From Costus lasius (taxonomy: Eukaryota; Streptophyta; Magnoliopsida; Zingiberales; Costaceae): a DNA stretch of 64,000 bases. The stretch is from positions 9,886,001 to 9,950,000 of the forward strand of contig CM050449.1 in the NCBI GenBank assembly GCA_027563935.2, written 5' to 3'. Under the pieces are notes generated by a model. The model worked only from the letters and a program-made list of their open reading frames with translations, was not told where the DNA came from and ran no database searches. The position numbers were made by a program, and so were the translations under genes. This document shows, piece by piece, positions 38,201 to 51,516 of the stretch (positions are counted from its first letter, which is position 1; each line of letters starts with the position of its first letter).

Positions 38201-38270
38201 GATGCATATTCTTTGGCCCCTCATGCAACTGTTGCAGCGAAATTATGCACCTCTGCCAAGCTGCATCTGA
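32232..38270 (+). CDS. LHW-like bHLH transcription factor (LONESOME HIGHWAY / EMB1444 / bHLH155 family)
   Basis: Ten coding exons keep one frame: 32232-32332, 33079-33285, 33594-33672, 33771-33812, 33919-33978, 34701-35894, 36996-37097, 37765-37905, 37974-38099 and 38181-38270. Together they give 713 aa; relatives have about 650-740. A TAG sits directly before ATG 32232, fixing the start. The N-terminal MYC-N type region has LRQLLRVLCHNTQWNYAVFWK, GEGFVGEVALSQGHYWIF, GWQLELAANIKTLLLV and GVVQLGSLEK. The atypical bHLH spans exons 6-7 (RPRDRQLIQDRVKELRQLIP, CSIDTLLDRTVNHMLFLQSI; residues about 535-581). A C-terminal ACT-like region follows (GQILVEVLCNDNGLFLEIAHI). LHW proteins pair with TMO5-type bHLHs to drive vascular cell divisions. 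The long leader with uORFs suggests translational control. Confidence 0.95.
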
Positions 38271-41200
38271 TCAACTGTATTACGATTATGATGGCTTCTG
38301 ATTACTTAATGATTTAGTTTTTGGGTGTTGGATGAAGATGAGTTTGTTGCTGCTTTAGCAATTTATGCCATCTGATGATTCATCTGCTATAATGTACACA
38401 TTCGAACTAGCTGTTGATGCCTCGACAATAATGTACACAAACTATCACGAGTGTGAAGTGTGCGGACCTACGATATTTATAATCTGCTGCTTATGAGATG
38501 CACCCCTTTTTTGTTCGAGTGCATCAGCTTTAAGCAAGCTGCGCAAGCTCTTTTCTATCTGAAAAGTGCCATGTTTATAATCTCCTTTTCATGCCATTTG
38601 CACTACGCCATATGGGAAGAGACAGGGAAGGAAAGAACAGGATGGAATAAGGGTAGGAAAAAACTAAAAAGTGCAAAATAAAATTCAAAATTAACACAAA
38701 CTAAGGCAAACATATCACTTACTAGTAGAAACCTGAGGCATTACACTAGTTCGACAGATATTTTCTAAAGGAACATAAACTAGAACTAGAAAGGTACAAA
38801 GTTAGTGGAGCTTCTATGCATAGATAATGAGAGGCGTTTATCCATTTGATTGAGAGATAATAACAAGACATCATTACAACATATCTCTAGGACAAGTGAG
38901 TCAATTATCACGTGTATAAGTCTCAAATAAAAAAAAATGACATCACATAATAAAAAGATTATTGTATCTATTAGATGTCTATAGGTGGAGGAATCCAAGA
39001 AACCTCCTTTGAAATTGAACAACATTATTGATTGAATTAACTTACAAATGCTCAACTAAGTTAAAGTCAAATATCTGAATCCTTGGAAAAAATTTCCAAT
39101 CCGATGTGGAATGTCTTGAAGCTATCTAATCGTGTAATTTTTATCTTGAACTATCTAATCAAAAGCATAAAAATTCTCAAGCTCAATGAGATAATTGATC
39201 TTTCTTTCACATTTTGATCGAAGACTCAAGTTATCAAGTGCTCTATCTTCTTTACATATGACGAGACACTGCCTAGACAAACTTGTCACTTATGCAGCAG
39301 TCAAGAGGCCACTATCTGGATCGCTCTGTGCCATCAGTTTAGAGGAAGAGAGTAGCGATACAGCGGAGAGATGATAGATATCCTTGAAAAGATGGGGTTT
39401 GTTGCGCTTTGACTCAACCGGGACCCGCAGCTCATCTGCTTAACTAAAACATATTACTTTTTCAAAACATACTTGATTGAGTAAAAAGGAGACTGAACAA
39501 TCATTGGGGGGCAGAAATAGCAAACTCTCAACTTTATAAGTTCAAGGTCCGGAATGATCGAACTTCACTCCTTTTATAATTTTTTTAGGTAGAAAAGCAA
39601 TCAATGAATACGAGAGTTAATCTTAAAATCTTATCCTCAAAGATTAGTGTACTAAACTAATTAACACCTTTTTATGGATGGTTATTGGCCATAACAAGTT
39701 AGAGTAACTCTAAAATACTTAGATTTACTAAGATTCTGGTGCATTCATGATGACATTAATGACGTGTAGAGGCTAGCTTTAGCAGCGTCTAACTTAATAT
39801 AATTATATAAATGGTTGAGAAACTATTAGTGAGACCAAATCTAGTGCTGGATCATGACAATGGAAGACGTAGGCAGCGTTGTCAAATTGAAGGGGTTGAC
39901 CTATTCAGTAGTAAACTAAACTAAGCTTTTAGGTAGGCCAGATCGTTGCCAAAAGCAAAGAAAAAATCGTGCACTCAGATTTTCCATGTGAGAACAGCGT
40001 GCATATCCACTCTAGGTGTCGAAATTTTCAATACCTCGAGTCAAATCTTGGTGTGCTAGTACTCTTGGTAGGATGCTATGAAAATGATACTGAAAAAGAG
40101 GCTTCATTAGGGCTCAAAATCTCGCTTTGAGAAGATAAACTTGAAGCAAAATCAAAAGGAGATAAGATTTTAAAATGAAAACAAAAATATATAATTTCTA
40201 AATGTTTAACTCAGCATAATTCAAGATCCTATTTTTTTTTTGGAAAAGTTAAAGAAAAAAAACGATAAACATTAGTTCCAAGAAGATCAGGTTATTGTCC
40301 TTGTCTTCAGTTGATCATAGATACAAACAACAAAAATTTAAATAGAAATCGTCACTGTCATCTTATCAATTTGCCGTTTGATAAAATTAGACCAGTCAAA
40401 AGATTAGAACTGCTGGTACATTTTTGTTCAAGGGGGGGAAACGCTTGAAGAAGAAAGCCGAGACTCGATCTCCTGCTTGCATTAGTGATAATGATTTAAA
40501 ATTACTAAGTCTGATCTTATATATCATAAAAAATTATTCTTTTGTGAGACTAAATGATCATGAGAGCGGACTGGCTCCTCATCACAAATTTAATTATATC
40601 ATGCATAATTTAATCCAATCAGGAATGTACTACTCTTAATTAAATTAATTAGCAGTCATTTTCCTCAAGTTAGTTTAATTTTTTTTCTTTAATTTATAAC
40701 AGAGTCGTCCTTCAAGATAATAAAATTTTCAACGTCCCCGATTCATGCCGTAGAATTAGGACTTCAAGTCGTGGTTAGAAAGGTAGATATAAATAGTTTC
40801 TGCCTTGTTCTTATGTGTGCTGATCCTTTCTCAGTGTCTTCTTCATTCTAAGTTCACTAAATTTTATTCTTTATTTGTACTGAAGAAAAAATGCAGTAAA
40901 GTCATGGAAATTGATAGCAATGAACATGACAAAGAAGCATCCAGTAATTAAATTTTGTTGGACATGACTGTTTGACTTGTTCTATCTAGTCAATATGTTA
41001 GATCAAGTATTGTATATAAAATTAGCAAACTTCCACATTAGTTAGATAATATATTATTTAATTAATCTTTATTTTTATTTTTTTTCTTAATAACGTAACA
41101 TTAGTTTATTTCATATCGTCTTGCAATTTTGTATTAGTTATTATTTGGACAATTGTTGATGTGTAATTAGTTCATATACAATATTTTTTTTTTCTGATCT

Positions 41201-43501
41201 AATTAAACGTTAGGCCGAGGCCAACCTCCTTGCAATGTCAAAAAATCGTCTTAGTCTGTGCTCTACACGTATACACTGATTAAGAAAGCAAAAACATTGC
41301 CTCACTTTTGACTCTAGAGGACATGAAGGAAAAAAGAAAACTTTTTTTTAGTCATGGACTCATGGGGCTACTTAATTAGGTATCAAAGTGGCTTCTCTAG
41401 CAGGCAGGAATAATAAATGCTGATAAAGACTGATTTGCGTAGTTCATACTTGAGTAATTTGCCTAATCATATAGTTTCCTTTCTAGCATTTGCCAAGTAG
41501 TAGGCGCCACCATGTTGAATATTTGCTTATATGGAGCACAAAAAATTTGATCCATAGATTTTGATTATTATTGTGTGCTTCATTACTTGTTTTGATCGAA
41601 AGGCTGCTGTGTTGTGCTATACTTCTATTTGATTTGATAACTAGTTAAGCAAGCTTTCTACGTCAGTTACCCTTTTGTTTAATGTACTGCATTAGTGGAC
41701 ACATGATCACTGAAAGCCTCCATCAATTCAGCAGAGAGAGATACATATATATATATATGATCAGTTCCGATATACAAGTTTGGACACTGCAAACGACAGC
41801 ACCAGCCGGATTTGAATCCAGACAGTGGATTGATCAATCAGCTTAGCCTTTAATTAGAGGCATTTTTTTTTCTGACAAAAGGCAGGGAATCCACCTTTCT
41901 TCTGCGTAAAGTGATTGAATGGAATTGATCGGATGGCTTATTGCACCTAATCATTCTTCACTTGAAGATAGGAGGATCCACGCTGCAACAGTTAAAAAGA
42001 CAAACCTAAAGGCAAGCAGACATCAGGACACAGTGGTAGAGTAGTCGATCTCTTTTGCACCCACAGATCATGCAGTCTCGGGGGGGCAGATACCCTGTCG
42101 CCCTCGTAGTCCTAAAAGAAAACTATCATGTCACATAATTGAGCCTAAAATATTCCAGTAGAAAACATCTCGCGAGTTTGGCTGCTTCGGAGTAACACGC
42201 GGGTGCCAGTAGCTCAGCAGAATAATTAATGCTGCACATATGTATATTTCAGTGTCTTAGCTCTCGATCGATCCAGCTTAATTTCAGGTACTCATCCACA
42301 AAGCAACAGTGATGAACTGTATTCGCTTTCATTTCACGACTTGCTCGTCAAGAATGAACAGAAACCTCCAACCGACAACTCGTGAGAGCCTGGAAAACCC
42401 TAGCTACTTTGTTGTCTCTCTTTGGGTTTCTTTATTCCAGCCGGAGTTAGCTTTTAGCTTATCTACTCGCTCCAAGTCCAACAGCTAGGTTAACAATACA
42501 TATATGTTGAGACTTGAGACTTGAGACTTTTCAAATATCTGTGATCATCATAGTATTGAATGCTATTAGAGAATTATGTGAAAATTTCAGTTGAGATATG
42601 CATGACTGCCGGACGACATGAAAGAGGGCGATTACTGAAACGACAGTGGACAATGAAATGTTGCAACTTTTCATCTACAGCTGATTAGATCATGTAGATT
42701 AATTGTTCATTCCTCATCAGATTGTGCGAAACCAATAATTAATGAATGAACATCGGTTAAGAGTACTACTGTTCCTGATGTATATATAAATAAATTAGCA
42801 AAAAAAGAATAATAAGGCAGCGTATTAAAAATGGGGGAAAAGAGGGAAGATAGTACTGGCAACTATAGCAGACCAATCTTGAACATATGACATCAAGATT
42901 CCGAACAGCATTCTCTGTGCAAGACAAAACAATCCCCCCAATTGATGGTTAAATAGTCAAACAAGCAAGTCACTTGTCATTCTGTAGCCTCGTTTTTCTT
43001 CTTCCAATAGCCTAAAGAAGGATATAAACAAATAGTAGCTGAAAAGTGTAGGCCATTACTTTAAACTTAAACTATCTACTGTCGCATTGTACACTAGTAC
43101 CGATAATTTTCATTTTTTTTTTGTAGGATATGTACAAAAGTAATTAATTGATTATTTAGTTAATTACCTCACCGATCTAGGCAGCAAATTTTAACTAATT
43201 ACCGCAGTAAAATTAGGGGATTCATAAATGAGGTTGTATGACGACGAGAAGGATACAGTGAGAGAAGCCAAAGCCTAAGCCATTATAGAAGCGTTGGTGG
43301 TGTTGTATAAACAAATTGTGCTAGAATTAACTAGCCATCCTACGCATGCCAAGGGAGCGAAGATCATCACCAACCAAGTACAACTATCTCAAGATTCTCT
43401 GCCTCAACAGCTCATAAAGAGCTGCAATTCTCCAGCATGCATGCCTCGGTTCGCCTTCCTTAATTAGCCCTCATCTTTCGTCGCCACCTTGGTCGCCGGC
43501 G
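38271..43501. other. intergenic, 3' flank of LHW-like gene and SUPERMAN-like promoter
   Basis: About 5.2 kb of AT-rich DNA without an ORF or exon I can support. The first few hundred bases are probably 3'UTR. A short (TA)n run lies at about 41742-41759. A tRNA-like fragment around 41800-41860 was considered and rejected. Confidence 0.6.
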
Positions 43502-44203
43502 ATGCACAGAGCAATGGAGCAAACGCGATACTGGATGTGGGCGAGAAATTTGAGGGGGGATGAGAAACGTGTTACGGGTTCGCAGATGCATGCCTATGAG
43601 CAGTCGTGGGAAGAGAGAGCCTTCGCCGAGGACTCCGCCGGCCGTTTAGGCTACATTTGGCCTCCAAGATCCTACTCTTGCAGCTTTTGCAGACGCGAGT
43701 TCCGGTCGGCGCAAGCCCTGGGCGGCCACATGAACGTGCACCGGCGAGATCGGGCGAGGCTCAAGCAATCTTTGAGCCCCACTGACGATGACAGCGATCA
43801 GGATCCAATCCAAAACCCAGAGCTTGCTGGTACTTACTCAGTTGCTAATTGTAGTTCAACAGCTCCACCTCTCTCTCCTAGGGTTTCGCTTGAAGTGAGC
43901 CCGCAAGCGTTGTTGGGATTCACCTGCTTTCATGCTGGTTCATCTCTCATGGATCAAGTACCTGCTGCTAGACCGTCAGTTACATCCCAAGAATTGATCC
44001 TTGGTCGACATATTGTTGATGCCGAGGACAATTTTACTATCAAAAGAAGGCGAATCGATCACATGTTCTCCATGAGAAACGCTTCAGCCGTTCCGGAAAA
44101 ATCGCCAGCTGAGGTACACAAACATATAACTTACCCGGTAGAAGAACTGGATCTTGAGCTTAGGCTTGGGCAGAAACGCAAAGCAGTCATGGTTATTGAA
44201 TGA
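43502..44203 (+). CDS. SUPERMAN-like C2H2 zinc-finger repressor
   Basis: An intronless ORF of 233 codons, typical of this plant family. A single C2H2 finger with the QALGGH motif reads [20 protein letters not shown], with Cys60, Cys63, His76 and His80 (numbered from ATG 43502). It is preceded by the family box WPPRSY and followed by [12 protein letters not shown]. The C-terminus carries an EAR repression motif LDLELRL (residues about 216-222). The start may instead be ATG 43514, giving MEQTRYWMW, which resembles ZFP10/SUPERMAN-type N-termini better. Relatives (SUPERMAN, RABBIT EARS, ZFP10/11) act in the nucleus as repressors in flower and organ-boundary development. The exact paralogue cannot be named. 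Confidence 0.93.
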   Translation: MHRAMEQTRYWMWARNLRGDEKRVTGSQMHAYEQSWEERAFAEDSAGRLGYIWPPRSYSCSFCRREFRSAQALGGHMNVHRRDRARLKQSLSPTDDDSDQDPIQNPELAGTYSVANCSSTAPPLSPRVSLEVSPQALLGFTCFHAGSSLMDQVPAARPSVTSQELILGRHIVDAEDNFTIKRRRIDHMFSMRNASAVPEKSPAEVHKHITYPVEELDLELRLGQKRKAVMVIE

Positions 44204-46091
44204 AAAAAAAAATATATAGTTAATAGCATGTGTAAACTAGTTTCAACTTCCCTCTTTTGTTACAGTTCTACTTAATTCTACTCTTCTGTTTTTTCCTTAT
44301 TTCATGGCAAAGGCCTACCTTGTTTCTTTACTTCTTTCAGGTTATACTTTGTTAAAATTTTCAAGAACCCGTGTTCATCACTGAAAGGTGAAGTAAAATC
44401 TCAAAACACCAGCACTGAATCTATGAATTCCTCTACTGTTTTTTGTTAAAAATTGCTTTGATACTCAACTTTAGGCTCGTCAAGAAATAATTAGTCAACA
44501 TGTGCTACTTTTTTTTTTTCCTTTTCAGTTCTTGATCTGGAAAATTGAAAGAACAGTATCATCGTACGTGTAATTTTTCTTTTAATTCAGCATTGAAAAG
44601 TGTCGGGAGCAGCAAATCATGCCACATCTCAAATTACATAAAGACGATTACATAAATTATATAATGCCTAAATTCGCTCACCAATAATTCAAACTTTGCT
44701 CGAAGCCTAAAGAAAAACAGAGAATGAATGGTGAGCACGAGGGCAGCTTAGGGCCCTCCCATGAAGGTTGAATTCGGAAACGTAACTTCATCAGCTTCAG
44801 TCTCCTAAAATTAGGTTTTCTCCTTGGAAAATGAAGAAGCTCGTTAGACAAAGACTAATAATTGATGCCCATTATTTTTATTGTTTAATTGATATAATAA
44901 TATAAACAAATATATTTATTTATAATATTGTATTAGTTGCAATTTAGTTCTTTCATCATTCAAGATCTAAATTAATAATGTAGGGCTTACTCTAATTCAT
45001 TATAAACTCTAAACAAATGATCATGGAATTATATTGATTCTTAAAGGCTACTCTATAACGTTATATTACATGTAATTAGATCTTGTATGTAGTTCCAAAA
45101 TAGTTATAATAATTACTAGTACAAATTCATCTTCATTTACGCTACTCCAAGGTCTCATATTAATATATGTTATTCTATTACATTTTCTTGTAAACTACAT
45201 TTATTTTTTATAAAATAATTTGATTACTAAGTTTTTTGAATTCGAAATTTTAATAGAGCTATATTTGGAAAATTTAATGAACAAATGGAGGTTATGTTAT
45301 TAAAATTTTAATTTATTAAATTTCATTTGGAAAATATCATCCCTTAAAAAAAATAATTTATATAAATTATCTTGTTTTATCATCCTCTTTTAATCCTTTA
45401 ATTCCATATGAGCAAATTGAAAACTTATAAGAATGATTAACTATACTTCCATATATATTTTTATTAATTTTGGCAAACATTAGGAACAAATATCTCTCTC
45501 GCAATGAAGGAAAAATTCAGCTTACTATTTTTTTTATTTCTCTAATTTATAAACACATAAATGATCGATTTTTTTTAGTTTTTATAGCTATATATATAGA
45601 TTCTCTAAAAAAACTATTATGTAAACTATTAGATTCAAAATTATTTAAATTAAAAGATTGTAAAATTAATCAAATTAAGAATAAGATTAATATTTATTAA
45701 ATAAATCCAAAACTACAACCCCTAAGAAGTATTTGTAGAAATATAAAATTTTAAACATTTTTAAAGCAGCAAATAATTTAAGAAGAATAAGAAGAACATA
45801 ATACTGATAACAAAAAAAATCAACTAAAGAAACATGATTGGGGAGTTTGTTTGTATCAAGCACAATGAAATTAAAAGTTTAAAGGCTATTATGTTTCCAT
45901 TGTGCATCATATTTAAGACATAATAACTCATATAATAAGAATAATTAAGACATGCATTATATTCATGATTGGGAACTTTGCAGCATGTTTCATGATGCGG
46001 GCAAGCTGATTTCATTATTGTGGCCATCTTCTTCGTGACTCTCTACATGCTCAAAGCTTGGTCACTCAAGATGTGCCAAGTGATTTGGATT
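44204..46091. other. intergenic, unassigned
   Basis: Very AT-rich. The first part is the 3' flank of the SUPERMAN-like gene. Open frames in 45470-45700 are low-complexity (Ile/Lys/Asn rich) and are not called as genes. Confidence 0.5.
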
Positions 46092-47935
46092 TGTCACACC
46101 CAATGAGCACTAAGCTAATCTAGATTAGTAAAATACTCGCGAACCACGACAAATAAAATCCATATGACAATATGTAAATTGATCAAAATCAACATGTATA
46201 ACAACAATCACTACTATAAAACAAAATAAGTAATACTACAAATAAAATCCATATGACAATATGTAAATTGATCAAAATCAACATGTATAACAACAATCAC
46301 TACTATAAAACAAAATAAGTAATACTATTAAAATATCAAATATACATCATTGGTAACCATATAGAAAATCAAAATCAGATGATTAGAAACTAAATCAAAA
46401 CATATATGATCGATCAAAATACTAACACAAATATCGGTACAATCCAATCCACTCAAAATACCAACACACTATATCCACCATCTGTATCAAAACATAGCAG
46501 CACAAACAACTCTAACTATCTATCATGACATCAACTCCAGGGTCATCTCGAGATCTAACTATTAGCATCAGGAGCAACTTTTTTACTTGAAGGCAAAGTA
46601 ATGGGAGTTAGCCCAAATGACTAAGTAGGAATAACAGATATGGTACTGCATCAAAGAACTGTGATAAAATAATCTACCATATATACAATGTAATTAAACA
46701 TAATAAGGAACAACAACCAAAATATAAAAACCATACATGTGTCGTGCAATCAAGAACAATGACCATATAATATTCCATGACGAGTCCGTACTCTAAAAAG
46801 AGTGTTTCTATCGTTGCTCACACGACGGAACAACTGTCTCAACTGACAGCTTGGAAGTGTTGCGTCCAACACCCAGGTAACCCTAGAAAATCCCGAAGGA
46901 CTCTATCTAGGAAACCTACCAGCCGGCCCATAGCTGTGAAACGGTATCTGGTATACTCCCTGGTCCGCTGGCCTACCATGTGACTCATGTAACAATATCA
47001 CACAAGCATCCGTATGCATAAATAAAAGACAACATAGAGTGCACTGAATATGGAATCAAGATTAAACAATAGCGCTACAAGATATCATGGTATTTATCAA
47101 CTACTAATATAACAACCAATACCATAATTGCAAAAGTCAAGATAAGATTCCTACCTATATCATAGTAGCTCCTAGTGCATCTAAAGCTCTCTGTCCAAGG
47201 ACCTCCTTAACCGACCTTGATCCGAGTAACACCTATAACAACAAAAAAATATATAATATATAATATGACTATCATATCAACTGATACACTAGTCTAATTA
47301 TGTAAAATAAAACCTAGTATACGTGTATACATATGTATACTCATATATATGTACATATACATGTACACACTAAATAATTTATATTAAACATATAATTAGT
47401 CAAACACACACTATGGTTAGCAAGGGTGTGATCTTCACTCGAACCAGCGATAAGGAAAGGTCAGCGGCTAAAAATAGCGGCGAACGACAGCAAACGACGG
47501 TGCAATAACTTTCAATAAGAAAGAAGACATTATCGGTACCCGAACATATGCGAGCACGCTACCACTTATTGCTTGAAATAAATCCATACTAACTACATGT
47601 GAGCACGCTGTAATTCAACTGTTGGAAAGACCAACACTTAGCTACCGATGAAGGAAGAGCTAGGAGTCGGCGCTTGAATCGCGAAAAAATCAGGCTGAAA
47701 ATGGCGAAAACGAGAGAAAGGGGTAGAAATTGGAATGTAATCGGGCGAAGGAGGCGAAATTAGCGGCGATGGGAGAGAGAAGAGAGATTCTAATCAATTT
47801 ATTTGGCCACTTTGTAACTTAGTCCACAGGTTCCAAAAAATTATAAAATGGTCCCTTGGACCACGTGAACGTCACAGGATTAATGGGTTGTCACTTGTGA
47901 ATTATTTAAGAGGCACTTGGACTAGATGTGTGACA
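46092..47935 (-). mobile_element. candidate solo LTR (Gypsy-like), minus orientation
   Basis: The 1.84-kb segment has 8-bp inverted ends TGTCACAC / GTGTGACA. On the minus strand it begins TGTCACACATCTAG, followed by CACAAGTGACAACCC, GTGACGTTCACGTGG and a CTCTCTTCTCTCTCCC tract, a layout typical of plant Gypsy LTR U3/R regions. The flanking five bases (GGATT on the left, ATCTA on the right) do not match, and no primer-binding site or coding region adjoins it. A solo LTR with decayed flanks or a truncated element fits best. Confidence 0.5.
46149..46326. repeat. perfect 89-bp tandem duplication (two copies)
   Basis: Units 46149-46237 and 46238-46326 look identical throughout, starting ACAAATAAAATCCATATG and ending AAAATAAGTAATACT. 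It lies within the candidate solo LTR. Identity of the two units points to a recent duplication. Confidence 0.93.
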
Positions 47936-49260
47936 ATCTATTGAAAATATTTGGTGTACTTTAGTAATTTAGGAATTAGGACTTGATCTACTGAGCATGC
48001 ATTTAGTTTGATTGAAACATGGAATGTAACTAATTATACTCATATCAAGTGCAATTTATAGAACAAAGTTAGAATGACAAATTGTAGTAACAAAATTAAA
48101 TTTCATCTAGAAGCTAGGATTCATTTGCCTTTAAATGATAATAATTTAACATTTTAGTGATGGCTGAGTGTTACTAATTTCAAGTTTTAGTTATGTTGCA
48201 TCTAATTATTATAGGTCAAATGTTTATAGATGTATAGTCATTGTCATTACCCTAATATGTAAAGCAATTAACAAGCTTCGGACACCATAAGACTGATACT
48301 AATCGATTTTAATTATCATAAGTCAAATGTTTTATTAATCTTTAACCTCCATTAATGCTCTAAGATATTAATAAAATCGGATCATAACATCAAAACGTCA
48401 ATTATAGTAGGGATATCTAATCTCATATTGGTGGCAATTGACAGTGTTTAAATTATAGAAACTCCCAAATGCCAACAAAAATGGTAGCAATTAATAATAG
48501 TAAATATTGGCAATTGGCATTTGGCTGTTTCACTTGTAAACTGCTTGTGATATTTGTGATTACTAAAGTTTTAAAATATACCACTAAAAAGGCTATGAAG
48601 TCTTAAAATATGGATAATATAAAAAAGAAAACTAAATCTCAAATATTGCAGTTGTTTTCTCTGCATTTTGGCACTATCAAGTGCTGGTCATTAAACTAAA
48701 TAAGTATATAATAATTCAACTATGACTTAATTATTTAAGATTTCAGGTATGTGGATGAACTAACATATTTGGGCCACGTATAGCTCCTGGCCCATAAAAG
48801 ACTCACTTCCAAATGGGGACTTGCAGCATCATAAATCTGCCAAAGGATGTTCACGAGAACTGTCGCCACTATCCCGATATGTATTCATCAACGCATGTCA
48901 ATTCATGGCGATAGCTTACCAATACGCACGTGCCAATTTATCTCCGACATAAATGTTGATTCTTGTTATTCGTGAAGCTAAAAACACACTAATCCCTCTG
49001 TCAACGTGTCCCAGCTACGAGGGGACAAATATTTTAGTTCGTTGAACATCACTTTGTAGAGTGCAGAGCGGCAAAAGCCAGGTTTTAGGTAGTCAAAAGT
49101 TTATTTAAAAACTGGGGCATCTAATGAGTCCAAACATATCAATTAATCGCGTCCGGCCACTTTTCTTCAATATCACTGATTTTTCCCATGTGATAGCTTT
49201 TCTGGACACCTGAAGACGATGATACAATCAACTCTGAACAAAAAAAAGATAAAATCTTAA
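47936..49260. other. intergenic, unassigned
   Basis: AT-rich DNA. No gene, clear repeat or RNA was recognised. Confidence 0.5.
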
Positions 49261-49294
49261 TTAATTATGTATCGTAGGCGCTGTGTAGGGGTAT

Positions 49295-49765
49295 TAAAAA
49301 AAAATTGTTAGAATCGTTGAATTGTGGTTAACTGAATCGAATCGAATCGGTTTTTTGGTTAGTCGAATAAAACAGTTTCTTAACTAGTTAATTTTTTGGC
49401 AGTTCCAACAGTTACCAGTTCGGGATTTGACCGAACCGTTGATTAACCAATTGAACCGATATATAATATTTTTTATATATAATATTTATTTATATATAAA
49501 AATAAATATTTTATATTAAAATAATTATATTTATATAATTAATAGAATTAATTAACCATCAGTTAACTAAAAATTGATGATTAATCAAAAATTAACAGTT
49601 AACTAGTCAAACTAGAAAATATATTATGATTTAAAAAAAATTATAACTGATTAACCAATTCACCGGTTAACCGTTTGACTGATTAATCAATTAAATCAAT
49701 TCAAAAACGGTTCACAAGTTTTGATTAACCGATTGATCAGGTCAACTGATTCTCTTAATGGACCA
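49295..49765. mobile_element. candidate foldback/MITE rich in AACCG / CGGTT words
   Basis: The left side carries AGAATCGTTGA..GTGGTTAACTGAATCG and the right side the reverse complement of AGAATCAGTTGACC..CGGTTAATC. Between them CGGTT and AACCG words alternate around a TATATAA-rich core (49455-49545). The layout is like the 26445 element, but no target-site duplication was found and the ends are imperfect. Confidence 0.4.
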
Positions 49766-50042
49766 AGTGCTGTGCACGGTGAACTGAGTTAGGTTGAAAG
49801 ATGCAGTGGAGACAAATTAATGATGGTGGATAGGCGACTGTGCGTTGTGGTGCGTGGAAGGTGTTACACTTGCTGTCAACTCAAGATCAACAGGCATGCA
49901 AATGACATAAAGTGAGTGTGTGTTAGCTGTGATGTCAAGCTTCCGAGTTTGGATTCAATGTATGCATGCACCGATCGTAACTACTGCAGCAGTCGACGCT
50001 CGCCACACGCACATTCCATGACTCTTCCAATCGCAAACTTAA

Positions 50043-50925
50043 GGGCATGTTTTGGGAGGGAAAATGCATGGAAGCGGACGAAAAATATAGTTTTTCATTG
50101 TTTTTTTTTGGATGAACAGAATTAGGGGAAGGAAAAGTAGGCAGACAGTAGTAAATTTAGATTCCGTCCAATTTGAGAAAAAAAATGGAAGGAACACAAT
50201 CATCCAATTTTCGCTCGACGCCCGAACGCTTTGCTGCCCTTTCTCCTCTACCTCTCGCCGGAATGCTTCGCTCGATGCCCGAACACAATCCACCGAAGCT
50301 TCTCCTCACCGCCAAAATACTCTCGCGAAACCCTCTTTCTCCCCTACCTCTCACCGAAACCCTCTCCCGCAGCCCAAATGCTTCTCCCTCCTCCACCGAA
50401 GTTTCCCTCTTCACCGACACTTCTCCCTCCTCTCCCTCTCCCCTCACCGTTGCAACGACGCCCGCCTCTCCTCCCTCTGGCGCCCGCCGCTGGAGCCGTC
50501 AACAGCGCCTCCCTCTCTCCCCGAATCTTTCAATGATGCCACCTCGCCCCGAATTGAAGCAACGCCTGCCTCTCCTCCCTCCAGCGCCCGCTGCTAGAGC
50601 CGTCGGTCGCGCCGCTCCCTCTCCCCGAATCCTTCAAGCGACGCCCTCCTCACCCCGAATCAAAGTGACGCCCGCCTCTCCTCCCTCCAGTGCCCGCCAC
50701 TAGAGTCGTCAACAGCAACGCCCGCCTCTCCTCCCTCCGGCGCCCGCCACTGGAGCCGTCGACAACGCCACCATCTTTCACCCACGCGCTGAACGCGAAC
50801 GTGTCCAAAAGCGTGAAACACGTGAGGGTCACATGTAAACTTTTTCCCTGCGGCTGATTTTGTTTCCCTTATTGATTATGTTTCCTTTCCTTCCACTTTT
50901 ATATCTCTCCAAGGAAACAGCTTAA
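50043..50925. repeat. GC-rich dispersed repeat, copy 2
   Basis: Starts GGGCATGTTTTGGGAGGG and shows the same block order as 26241-27430: a GAAGCGGACG-like block, then GGGGAAGGAAAAGTAGGC, then a C-rich stretch with CTCCTCTACCTCTCGCCGG. The right part ends near AAGGAAACAGCTTA. The open frames read as Pro/Ser/Ala-rich translations of repeats, so I do not call a gene. Confidence 0.5.
50456..50766. repeat. GC-rich minisatellite-like repeat
   Basis: Four imperfect copies of a unit containing CGCCTCTCCTCCCTC, then GGCGCCCGCC.CTGGAGCCGTC, occur at about 50460, 50567, 50667 and 50718. They lie inside repeat copy 2. The translated frame repeats Thr-Pro-Ala-Ser-Pro-Pro-Ser. Confidence 0.75.
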
Positions 50926-51516
50926 TGATCTCTAATTCACGTGGCATAAGCTCTTTAGAGCAATTTTAAGCAATAGATCTAGTAAGGCAAACAAAATAGA
51001 ACTTATCCTTCTGTATTATACCCAATTAAATATACACTTTTCCAACATAAAATGTTTATACAATATAAGCAGTAAACTTCGTTACCACACCTCAAAAGAA
51101 TAAATCTTACAAACTTTTCCTTCTTAGATTCATAAAGAGAAAATTCCATACTATACAGTATACACCTATCAGTGATATAATATAGTCGAACCATTCAAAT
51201 GTCTAATCATTTAAATTTTTATTTAAAAGAATTTAAGAAACCAGTTTGCATTACATTCACATCACATTGATAATCATGCGCGCTGTGTAAACTTGCCCTT
51301 CATATGAATCCTATAAAAAATTCGGACAAACAAATATTTGACAGAAACGTTACCGCAAAGTACTTCCTTTCTACATGTATGATCATGCTTCTGGGATGCA
51401 GAAATTCTTCAGATTTAATCGTTGCCCCACAGCCTAGAGAATGTTAGTCAAGTTTGCATGTATCGGATCCTGTCTTCTTCACAAAATGTAACTATTGTGA
51501 CCAATGGATTTATAGC
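50926..51516. other. 3' flank of UFL1
   Basis: AT-rich, presumably containing the UFL1 3'UTR. No other feature was recognised. Confidence 0.5.

Noticed and set aside
41800..41860. tRNA-like segment (GGATTTGAATCC, minus-strand T-arm like)
   Set aside because: Only a T-arm-like piece is seen; no matching acceptor stem, D-arm or anticodon arm could be built.
42030..42110. GGTAGAGTAGTCG stretch resembling a tRNA D-arm
   Set aside because: No B-box or foldable cloverleaf follows.
45470..45700. 76-codon open frame
   Set aside because: Low-complexity AT-rich sequence; no conserved features.
50112..50703. Overlapping Pro/Ser-rich open frames of 161 and 176 codons
   Set aside because: They are translations of a GC-rich minisatellite in a dispersed repeat and are open in several frames at once.
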